Shown here piece by piece: positions 1 through 5,834 of a DNA stretch of 14,092 bases. Positions within the stretch are counted from its first letter, which is position 1. Each line of letters opens with the position of its first letter. The stretch is taken from NCBI GenBank assembly GCA_002315325.1, contig DCGU01000031.1, positions 25,245 through 39,336 on the forward strand, read 5' to 3'. Made by a program: the position numbers and the translations under genes. The DNA comes from Clostridiales bacterium UBA1770. Lineage in GTDB: Bacteria; Bacillota; Clostridia; Oscillospirales; CAG-272. The notes below the pieces were generated by a model, which was given only the letters and a program-made list of their open reading frames with translations, was not told where the DNA came from and made no database searches.

Positions 1-175
1 GCCGACTGAACGTCGGCTCCGCCCAAGGGCGGTCGCGTTTGTTGCAAAATCTATAAAAAGCCACTCGCGTGAAATATCTCACAGCGTAGTCGAACACGCG
101 CTGTTCACGCACTTCAACAACGCTTGCCGACTGAACGTCGGCTCCGCCCACGGGCGGTCGCGTTTGTTGTAAAAT
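1..175. repeat. Duplicated 50-bp palindromic intergenic repeat
   Basis: Bases 1-50 and 126-175 are direct copies that differ at two positions only (26/151 and 45/170). Each copy has two perfect 6-bp inverted repeats in series: GCCGAC/GTCGGC around a 5-base loop, then CCGCCC/GGGCGG around a 2-base loop. The loop of the second one carries one of the two differences. The 75 bases between the copies hold another 7-bp inverted repeat (67-73 with 104-110) and an inner GAACA/TGTTC pair. No open reading frame here looks real. Copy 1 may extend to the left of the window. The structure resembles dispersed palindromic intergenic elements of clostridial genomes, but membership in such a family is inference. 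No convincing promoter for the following kinase gene was found here. Confidence 0.75.
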
Positions 176-183
176 ACATTTGA

Positions 184-198
184 GCCGCCAAAGGCGGC
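184..198 (+). repeat. Small GC-rich hairpin before the kinase gene
   Basis: A perfect 6-bp stem (GCCGCC/GGCGGC) closes a 3-base AAA loop. It ends two bases before the ribosome site GAGGA (201-205) of the gene that starts at 211. It has no following T-run, so it is not a terminator. It could shield or expose the ribosome site, or be a further piece of the palindromic repeat material to its left. Confidence 0.6.
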
Positions 199-210
199 AT
201 GAGGATTAAT

Positions 211-2439
211 ATGGGAACAAGCAAGCATATAGACAAAATCTGTATTGCTGTCACTGCACTCACGCTGGTTTTAACCGTCCTGTTTATGTGCGGCGGCGCG
301 CTCGGCATCAAGGTTGCCGCATCGACGATGCCCTATGAGAGCACGCTGTTCGACACCTCCTACGTGCATACGATTGATATCGTTATGAACGATTGGGACA
401 GCTTTATCGACACCTGTGAGAATGAAGAGTACAGCATGTGTACCGTCGTTGTCGACGGCAAAAAGCACGCAAACGTCGCCATTCGCGCCAAGGGCAACAC
501 TTCCCTTTCCACGGTGCAGACGCTGGGTAGTGACCGCTACAGTTTCAAATTGGAATTCGATCATTATGACAGCAGCCAAACGCTGGACGGGCTGGATAAA
601 CTGTGCCTGAATAATCTGATTCAGGACTACACCATGATGAAGGACTATATCGCCTACGTGCTGATGAATGATTTCGGCGTGGACAGTCCGCTTTGCTCCT
701 TCGCCTACCTGACGGTCAACGGCGAGGACTGGGGCCTGTACCTGGCAGTTGAGGGTATTGAAGACAGCTTCCTTGCCCGTAACTACGGCAGTAACGTCGG
801 CGATTTGTATAAGCCGGACAGCATATCCAACGGCGGCGGCCGCGGCAACGGCAAAGACTTCAATATGGATGACTTTGACTTTGATTTTGACTTTGACACC
901 GATGCGTCGGGAACGTCGGATACGACGGACAAATCCGCGCAGTCCGGCGGGCAGCAGAGCGGCTTTACCCCCGGCGGTATGGGCGGCTTCTCCTTCGGTA
1001 ATAACGGGGACAGCGGCACGTTTACGCCCGGGAATATGGACGGTTTTACCCCCGGCAATATGGGCAATTTCAATTTCGGCAGTATGACCGATATTACGAA
1101 TTTTGACCCGACCTCTATCGGCGGAAATACGGGCGGCTTTTCCGTCGGCGGTATGGGCAGCGACGACGTCAAACTCAAGTATATTGACGACGACCCCGAC
1201 AGTTATTCCAATATCTTTTCCAGTGCCAAGACGGACGTGACGACGGCAGACCAAAACCGTTTGATTCAGTCGCTGAAAAATCTGTCGGCCTACGAAGATT
1301 TGGAGAATACCGTGGATATGGACGAGGTGCTGCGCTATTTCGTGGTGCACAACTTCGTTTGCAACGGCGACAGCTATACGGGTTCCATGATTCACAACTA
1401 CTATTTGTATGAAGAGGACGGCGTTCTGTCCATGATTCCCTGGGACTACAACCTGGCCTACGGCACCTTCCAGGGCGGCGACGCTTCAAGCACCGTCAAC
1501 ACCTCCATCGACAGTCCCGTCTCGGGCGGCAGCGCGGACGACAGACCCATGCTCGGCTGGATTTTCTCGGACGAGACGTACACCGCACAGTATCACGCCC
1601 TGTTCGGGGAATTCATTGAAAAATGGTTTACCAACGGCGAACTGGCCGCCCTGATTGCACAAACGGCCGAAATGATTCGCCCCTACGTGGAAAAGGACCC
1701 CACCAAGTTCTGCACCACCGCCGAGTTTGACGCCGGCGTTACGGCACTGACTTCCTTCGTCACCCTGCGTGCGCAGGCCGTCAGCCAACAACTGCAGGGG
1801 AATACGGCCAAGGTGGCCACAGGAAACCTGAATTTGAGCGACATGGGCACCATGAACAACGGCGGGGGTTCCTCCTTCGGCGGCCGTGATATTCCCACCG
1901 GATCCGGGGAACAAGACCGTGGACAAGAAAGACAGCAAGGCCAACAAGACCAACAGGGCGGCACGATGCCCTCAATGCCTGACGGACAAACGGACGGCAC
2001 GATGCCCTCGATGCCTGACGGACAAACGGACGGCACGATGCCGTCGATGCCAAGCGGACGGGGCCAATCCGGCCAATTCAGCGGGACCGTACCGAGCGGC
2101 AACAACAACGGCTCGTGGACGTCCACCGGTGCCCAGCCGTCAAGCAATACCGACCAAAGTACCGACGGACAAACGGGCGGTGGTTTCAGCGGCGGTTTTT
2201 CCGGTGACTTTTCCGGTAGCGTTCCGGGTGGTTTCAACGGCGGTACCGACGCCGGGCAGGGTGACGCCCAAGGGGGCGGCCGGCAAATGCCGGACGGCTT
2301 TTCCGGCGACGTCCCCGGAGACATATCCTCTGACGTACCGGGCGGGGTGACGGGCGACGCGAACAAATGGATTTTGGTCGGTGTTTCCTTCGCCGTCCTG
2401 GCCGCCGGCATCGTCATTGCTATCAAAAAGAAATATTAA
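211..2439 (+). CDS. Membrane-anchored CotH-family protein kinase with low-complexity insert and tail
   Basis: This is a 742-residue CotH-type atypical protein kinase; in Bacillus subtilis CotH phosphorylates spore coat proteins. ATG 211 is preferred over ATG 199 because GAGGA lies five bases before it. Residues 9-36 form an N-terminal membrane anchor or signal. Family-like motifs follow: RAKGN (92-96), a candidate ATP-binding lysine in FKLEF (K113), NGDSY (D387) and IPWDYN (D412, candidate metal-binding aspartate). Residues 204-317 interrupt the kinase fold with a Gly/Phe/Met-rich insert that begins with an alternating Asp-Phe run (220-231). Residues 530-719 are a Gly/Ser/Gln-rich tail, followed by a C-terminal membrane helix (720-738) and KKKY. 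The topology places the kinase and tail outside the cytoplasm. Its substrate cannot be told from the sequence. Related clostridial genes often sit near VTC-domain and DUF4956 genes, which would lie to the left of this window if present. Confidence 0.88.
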   Translation: MGTSKHIDKICIAVTALTLVLTVLFMCGGALGIKVAASTMPYESTLFDTSYVHTIDIVMNDWDSFIDTCENEEYSMCTVVVDGKKHANVAIRAKGNTSLSTVQTLGSDRYSFKLEFDHYDSSQTLDGLDKLCLNNLIQDYTMMKDYIAYVLMNDFGVDSPLCSFAYLTVNGEDWGLYLAVEGIEDSFLARNYGSNVGDLYKPDSISNGGGRGNGKDFNMDDFDFDFDFDTDASGTSDTTDKSAQSGGQQSGFTPGGMGGFSFGNNGDSGTFTPGNMDGFTPGNMGNFNFGSMTDITNFDPTSIGGNTGGFSVGGMGSDDVKLKYIDDDPDSYSNIFSSAKTDVTTADQNRLIQSLKNLSAYEDLENTVDMDEVLRYFVVHNFVCNGDSYTGSMIHNYYLYEEDGVLSMIPWDYNLAYGTFQGGDASSTVNTSIDSPVSGGSADDRPMLGWIFSDETYTAQYHALFGEFIEKWFTNGELAALIAQTAEMIRPYVEKDPTKFCTTAEFDAGVTALTSFVTLRAQAVSQQLQGNTAKVATGNLNLSDMGTMNNGGGSSFGGRDIPTGSGEQDRGQERQQGQQDQQGGTMPSMPDGQTDGTMPSMPDGQTDGTMPSMPSGRGQSGQFSGTVPSGNNNGSWTSTGAQPSSNTDQSTDGQTGGGFSGGFSGDFSGSVPGGFNGGTDAGQGDAQGGGRQMPDGFSGDVPGDISSDVPGGVTGDANKWILVGVSFAVLAAGIVIAIKKKY
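1960..2050 (+). repeat. 36-bp tandem repeat inside the kinase tail
   Basis: About 2.5 copies of a 36-bp unit start at 1960, 1996 and 2032. They keep the reading frame and encode a 12-residue unit, GTMPSMPDGQTD. The first two copies differ by one base (a/g at 1974/2010), which suggests recent duplication or ongoing homogenisation. The unit number could vary between strains without a frameshift. Confidence 0.9.
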
Positions 2440-2470
2440 ACGCTTATTTCTCTCTCCTCTTTTTCTTTTC

Positions 2471-2510
2471 TGCCCCCTCCCGGGCGCACGTTCGGGTCGG
2501 GGCATTTTTT
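2471..2510 (+). terminator. Rho-independent terminator after the CotH-family gene
   Basis: A stem pairs TGCCCC (2471-2476) with GGGGCA (2499-2504). After a two-base internal mismatch it continues with CCCG (2479-2482) pairing CGGG (2493-2496). A run of six T follows (2505-2510). It lies about 30 bases after the kinase stop codon and separates that gene from the Fic promoter region. Confidence 0.82.
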
Positions 2511-2516
2511 GCGCAC

Positions 2517-2559
2517 AAATTGAAATAACGAGCGAAATTCAGCCGCGTTATTTCAGTAA
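2517..2559. promoter_or_regulatory. Operator-like inverted repeat 1 of 3 upstream of fic
   Basis: The left half (2517-2530) matches the 14-base consensus TTTCTGAAATAACG at 10 positions. The right half (2546-2559, inverted) matches at 13. The halves are separated by 15 bases. This is the most diverged and most upstream of the three units and starts just after the terminator T-run. The unit repeats exactly 52 bases further on. Confidence 0.65.
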
Positions 2560-2568
2560 CTGCCGCAC

Positions 2569-2611
2569 TTTCTGAAATAACGAATGTATTTTTGCTCCGT
2601 TATTTCAGAAA
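2569..2611. promoter_or_regulatory. Operator-like inverted repeat 2 of 3 upstream of fic
   Basis: This is the perfect member of the set: TTTCTGAAATAACG at 2569-2582 and its exact reverse complement at 2598-2611, with 15 bases between. Each half-site also contains the short palindrome TTTC-N-GAAA, so one half-site could bind a dimer by itself. The unit sits just upstream of the -35 box of the fic promoter. No T-run follows, so a terminator is unlikely. Confidence 0.8.
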
Positions 2612-2615
2612 CTCA

Positions 2616-2644
2616 TTGACTTTCTGAAATAAGAATGCTATAAT
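2616..2644 (+). promoter_or_regulatory. Sigma-A type promoter of the Fic gene
   Basis: TTGACT (2616-2621), a 17-bp spacer and a perfect TATAAT (2639-2644) predict a start near 2651 and a leader of about 25 bases. The promoter is embedded in inverted repeat 3, which explains why a near-consensus promoter would need an operator to hold it down. Confidence 0.88.
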
Positions 2645-2663
2645 GCAGTTACTATTTCAGAAA
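2621..2663. promoter_or_regulatory. Operator-like inverted repeat 3 of 3, overlapping the fic promoter
   Basis: The left half (2621-2634) matches the consensus at 12 of 14 positions and fills the spacer between the -35 and -10 boxes. The right half (2650-2663, inverted) matches at 11 of 14 and covers the expected transcription start, ending right before the ribosome site. A protein bound here should block RNA polymerase, so repression is the natural reading. It is 52 bases after unit 2. Confidence 0.75.
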
Positions 2664-2675
2664 GGGAGGCACCTT

Positions 2676-3815
2676 ATGAATCGTTCCGGCACGTTTGTCA
2701 ATAACCTATCGGGCGATGCGGCTTATCAGTCCTTTAAGCCAAATCCGCTGCCGCCGAGCGACGGCCTGATGCTTTCAGACCGCCTGGTTAAACTCGTTGC
2801 GGAAGCGAATGCGGGTTTGAGTGCCCTGCAGACAGCAGGAAATTTGATTCCGAATACAGACCTGTTCGTTTCCATGTACGTTCGGAAAGAAGCATTGATA
2901 TCCTCCCAAATTGAAGGTACGCAGTGCACTTTGGACGATATCCTTGACCCCTATAATGACGTCAATGCCAATCTTGACGTATCCGACGTCATCCATTACG
3001 TGAATGCCGTATCCTATGCTTTGGACAGACTGTCCGATTTGCCGTTGTGTCTGCGCCTGCTGAAAGAAACGCATGCCGTTTTGATGCATAACGTACGCGG
3101 TGAGGAAAAGAATCCCGGTGAGTTCCGTCGGTCGCAAAACTGGATAGGTGCTTCAGGATGCGCCATTAAGGACGCAAGATATATTCCGCCGAACGTGGAA
3201 GATATGAACGAAGCACTGTCACAATTGGAGAAGTATATCAACGAGTCCGAAAGCTATGACGTCCTGATTCGCACGGCGCTCATTCATTATCAGTTTGAAA
3301 CCATTCATCCATTCCTGGACGGCAACGGCAGAATCGGGAGATTGCTCATTCTGCTGTATCTCGTCGAGCAAAAAAAGCTTGATAAGCCGATTTTATACGT
3401 TTCCTATTTTTTAAAGAAGAACCAATTGGAATACTATGACCGCATTTCCGAAGTGCGCAGAACCGGTGATTACGAACAGTGGATCATATTCTTTTTGGAA
3501 GCCGTTAAGGCCGCCTGTGAAGACTCACTGCAAACCATACGCGAACTGTCTGCCCTGCATGAAGCCAATCTGCGTATCATTCCCCATTCCGCCCGCAGCA
3601 CAGACACGTCAAGTGCCCTGTTTGCCTATATCGAGCAGCATCCGATTATTGACATCGGTAAAACGGCCAAGGCGTTGGACCTCAGTTACAACACGGTGTC
3701 GGCACTGGTATCGAAGTATGAAAAGCTGGGTATCCTGCAAAAGACAACCAACAAGGCACGCAATAAAGTCTACGAATACAAGGCGTATCTGGACATACTC
3801 CGAAAAGATACGTGA
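2676..3815 (+). CDS. Class II Fic family AMP-transferase with C-terminal winged helix
   Basis: Fic enzymes transfer AMP from ATP to hydroxyl side chains of target proteins; some also remove it. This one has 379 residues. ATG 2676 is chosen because GGGAGG (2664-2669) lies six bases upstream; the in-frame ATG at 2643 overlaps the -10 box and cannot be in the transcript. An N-terminal Fic_N-like region holds the class II inhibitory motif SSQIEG (76-81, Glu80), which normally blocks ATP binding in cis. The catalytic loop is complete, HPFLDGNGRIGR (211-222), with the flap ending YIPP (169-172). Residues 316-376 look like a winged helix-turn-helix. This is the layout of SoFic-type proteins. No antitoxin-like partner gene is visible. 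Hand counts on three 60-base lines gave about 45% GC, lower than the carbohydrate genes nearby. The target is unknown. Confidence 0.93.
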   Translation: MNRSGTFVNNLSGDAAYQSFKPNPLPPSDGLMLSDRLVKLVAEANAGLSALQTAGNLIPNTDLFVSMYVRKEALISSQIEGTQCTLDDILDPYNDVNANLDVSDVIHYVNAVSYALDRLSDLPLCLRLLKETHAVLMHNVRGEEKNPGEFRRSQNWIGASGCAIKDARYIPPNVEDMNEALSQLEKYINESESYDVLIRTALIHYQFETIHPFLDGNGRIGRLLILLYLVEQKKLDKPILYVSYFLKKNQLEYYDRISEVRRTGDYEQWIIFFLEAVKAACEDSLQTIRELSALHEANLRIIPHSARSTDTSSALFAYIEQHPIIDIGKTAKALDLSYNTVSALVSKYEKLGILQKTTNKARNKVYEYKAYLDILRKDT

Positions 3816-3828
3816 CAAAATGACAAAC

Positions 3829-3866
3829 AAAAAGGAAGACCGATTTTTAGGTCTTCCTTTTTTGTT
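3829..3866. terminator. Bidirectional terminator between fic and rmuC
   Basis: A 13-bp perfect stem pairs 3829-3841 with 3850-3862 around an 8-base loop. T residues follow on the plus strand. The mirrored A-run before it gives a T-rich tail on the minus strand as well. It therefore serves the convergent Fic gene and rmuC, whose stop codons lie at 3815 and 3896. Confidence 0.9.
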
Positions 3867-3895
3867 GTACGGACAACGTTTTGCGTTTTGCGTTT

Positions 3896-5278
3896 TCACC
3901 CTTCTTCCGGGACGTCCAGTGCTTCCACTGCCGCCGCATCGGTGGGAAGATAATTTGACGCTTCCGCTTCAGGCAGGGCCGTCACCGTTTTCAGCTTGCT
4001 GTTGATCATCTTGGTTCGCGTGCCGACGAGTTTATCCAGTTCGTCGGACGAAGCGGTCAGTTTCTTTTGTACGGCACTCAGACAGTCGCCGAACTTGCCG
4101 AACTCGGTCTTAACGGCGCCCAGTACCTTTTCAATCTCGCCCGAACGCTTTTGGATGGCCAGCGTCTGGAAACCCATCTGCAAACTGTTGAGCAGGGCGT
4201 ACAGCGTGGTGGGACCCGCCACCGTGATGTTGTAATCGTGCTGGAGCGTATCGGACAGGCCCATGCTGACGACCTCGGCATACAGACTCTCGGTCGGCAG
4301 GAACATCACGCCGAACCTGGTCGTGTGGGGCACAGCCACGTATTTGTCGCGAATGTCCTTGGCCTCGCTTTTCACGATGGCTTCCAACTGCTTGCGGGCT
4401 GCATCGATGGCGGCCTTGTCGGCACTGTCGTACGCCTCCATCAGGTGCGTGTAGGTGTCACCGGGGAACTTGGAGTCGATGGGCAGATAGCACTTTTCAT
4501 CTTCGTGCATGCCGGGCAGGCAAACGGCGAACTCGACGCGCTCGCTCGACCCCGGGATTGTCACCACGTTTTCCTCGTACTGGCCGACGGTCAGCACTTC
4601 CCGAATGATGTTGCCCAGCTGAATTTCACCAAAGATACCGCGCGTCTTGACACCGGACATCACCTTTTTCAGGTCGCCGACGTCGCCGGCCAGGTTCTTC
4701 ATCTCGCCCAGCCCCTTGTATACGTCGGACAACTGCTCACTGACCGTCTTGAAGGATTCGTTGATACGGTCGTTGAGCGTCTTTTCCAGTTTTTCATCCA
4801 CGGTTTGGCGCATCTTATCCAATTGCACCTGGTTATCGGCGCGCATCTTTTCCATCGTTTCGTTGACGTTGCGCGTGGCGGTTTCCTGTGCGTGCTGCGC
4901 CGCCTCGGTATAGGTCTTAAAGTCCTTATTAAACTGTTCCAGGCGCTGGGTCACGCTGTCGGACAGTCCCGCAATCTTTTCGGTCAGCAGTTTGCTCTGC
5001 CCGTCGTTCTGTTCCCGCCCCTGCTCACGCAGACCGGTCCCCAGCGTTGTCACAGACTGCTGCACCGTTTGCACGGTTTCGGTCCGCACGCTCTTCATCT
5101 CGCCCAAAAGGTCTGCCTTGCTCTGCCGGCTGTCGTCGCGAATTTGATTCACGGCCCCTGCTAAATCCTCCGGTGTGATGGCAGCGCTGTCGTTCTTTCC
5201 CTTTTTCAGGTTCATCGCCAGCAAGCCGACCTGCAGCAAAATAATAACGACACCGATTGCCAATAATGCGAATTCCAT
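3896..5278 (-). CDS. rmuC: RmuC family protein (DNA recombination/rearrangement limiting)
   Basis: RmuC proteins limit inversions at short inverted repeats in Escherichia coli; the core domain is related to restriction-endonuclease-like folds and the biochemical role is still poorly known. This copy has 460 residues, close to the E. coli length. It starts with a membrane helix (3-22), followed by a long Gln/Glu/Lys-rich coiled-coil region (about 35-190) and the conserved core (about 200-395). The core includes GIFGEIQLGNI, the LPIDSKFPGD segment, RFGVMFLPTESLYAEV and ITVAGPTTLYALLNSLQMGF, all typical of the family. GGAGG sits seven bases before the ATG. The gene stands alone, convergent with the Fic gene. 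Whether its location beside several inverted repeats means anything is unknown. Confidence 0.95.
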   Translation of the reverse strand: MEFALLAIGVVIILLQVGLLAMNLKKGKNDSAAITPEDLAGAVNQIRDDSRQSKADLLGEMKSVRTETVQTVQQSVTTLGTGLREQGREQNDGQSKLLTEKIAGLSDSVTQRLEQFNKDFKTYTEAAQHAQETATRNVNETMEKMRADNQVQLDKMRQTVDEKLEKTLNDRINESFKTVSEQLSDVYKGLGEMKNLAGDVGDLKKVMSGVKTRGIFGEIQLGNIIREVLTVGQYEENVVTIPGSSERVEFAVCLPGMHEDEKCYLPIDSKFPGDTYTHLMEAYDSADKAAIDAARKQLEAIVKSEAKDIRDKYVAVPHTTRFGVMFLPTESLYAEVVSMGLSDTLQHDYNITVAGPTTLYALLNSLQMGFQTLAIQKRSGEIEKVLGAVKTEFGKFGDCLSAVQKKLTASSDELDKLVGTRTKMINSKLKTVTALPEAEASNYLPTDAAAVEALDVPEEG

Positions 5279-5304
5279 AACTACCTCCGTGCTTTATATT
5301 TTAA

Positions 5305-5395
5305 TCAATTGTAAAACTGCGTTTTCCGAATTTGACAATTGACTGTTATCATTTCAATTTAATTATACAACAAAATCTGTACAAATACTTGTACA
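5305..5395 (-). promoter_or_regulatory. rmuC upstream region with two palindromic sites
   Basis: This AT-rich stretch holds two inverted repeats: TCAATTGT (5305-5312) with ACAATTGA (5335-5342), and TGTACAA (5378-5384) with TTGTACA (5389-5395). A minus-strand TATAAT is present at 5362-5367, but no good -35 box is spaced from it. TACAAT (5308-5313), with TTGTCA 19 bp away (5333-5338), is an alternative that overlaps the first repeat. One of these is probably the rmuC promoter. The palindromes may be regulator sites, but they do not match the Gram-positive LexA box (GAAC-N4-GTTC). Confidence 0.4.
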
Positions 5396-5426
5396 AACGG
5401 GTAAAAGTTTTTTAAAAAAGAAAAAA

Positions 5427-5469
5427 TACGTAAAAAGAAACCGCCGTTGAGCGGTTTCTTTTATACGTA
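5427..5469 (-). terminator. Terminator after the metallophosphoesterase operon
   Basis: A 12-bp perfect stem (5433-5444 with 5451-5462, 6-base loop) is extended by TACGTA pairing (5427-5432 with 5464-5469) past a single bulge. On the minus strand it is followed by a long T-rich run (complement of A-rich 5412-5426). It lies about 14 bases after the stop codon of the 108-residue gene. Confidence 0.85.
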
Positions 5470-5482
5470 TGCAAAATACGTT

Positions 5483-5809
5483 TTATTTTTGCGCTGCGTC
5501 AAGGCATTCCTTTTCCTGCGCCCTGAGCCGTTCGGACGTCGGGAAGACCTCACGCAACAAAAAAGTCCGTGCGGCCGTCAGGCGTGCGACCAAATCCGCG
5601 TCGGATAAGGCGTCCAAATCGCCGGTTACCGGGTGGGGCTGCGGGAACAATGCCGCCATCTGCGGTAGACGCCATGCATAATAGCGGACCATTTTTACGG
5701 CCTCGGTGCGATCGAGCCCCTTCCCGCTGCGGTATTTTTTGGTCACGTGGTCAATCTCATCGGCCTCGTGCCACGTGATACAGTCCTGTCTTGCATTGAT
5801 GTCACTCAT
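5483..5809 (-). CDS. Hypothetical 108-residue protein, second gene of the phosphoesterase operon
   Basis: I do not recognise this family. The ATG at 5809 is preferred: a GGAG ribosome site lies eight bases upstream, whereas the ATG two codons earlier is too close to it, and longer frames would run into the preceding gene. The protein is soluble, with no signal or membrane segment. It is rich in charged residues and probably mostly helical: a segment with WHEADEIDHVTKKY, a middle with RYYAWRLPQMAALFPQPHP, and a C-terminal helix rich in Arg, Ala, Glu and Leu. The start lies 25 bases after the stop of the upstream metallophosphoesterase gene, and a strong terminator follows, so the two genes form an operon. 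No function is assigned. Confidence 0.75.
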   Translation of the reverse strand: MSDINARQDCITWHEADEIDHVTKKYRSGKGLDRTEAVKMVRYYAWRLPQMAALFPQPHPVTGDLDALSDADLVARLTAARTFLLREVFPTSERLRAQEKECLDAAQK

Positions 5810-5834
5810 CGTCATTTCTCCTTCCGTTTCCCCG

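Noticed and set aside
271..1395. Long open frame on the minus strand opposite the CotH-family gene
   Set aside because: The product is composition-biased with no recognisable domain, and the plus strand encodes a clear kinase family with ribosome site and terminator. It is a shadow frame.
2517..2663. The 52-bp periodic array as a CRISPR
   Set aside because: The repeated unit is two inverted 14-bp halves with short AT-rich gaps, there are only three units, they overlap a promoter, and no cas gene is near.
3878..3896. Short GTTTTGC tandem repeat just after the rmuC stop codon
   Set aside because: Only about 2.5 short copies, no hairpin and no coding role; probably simple-sequence noise.
4067..5164. 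365-codon open frame on the plus strand opposite rmuC
   Set aside because: It mirrors the codon pattern of rmuC, has no ribosome site or family motif, and rmuC is unambiguous.
5332..5368. Plus-strand promoter (TTGACA or TTGACT with AT-rich -10)
   Set aside because: No plus-strand gene follows; the next 4.4 kb is coded on the minus strand. It is probably chance in AT-rich sequence.
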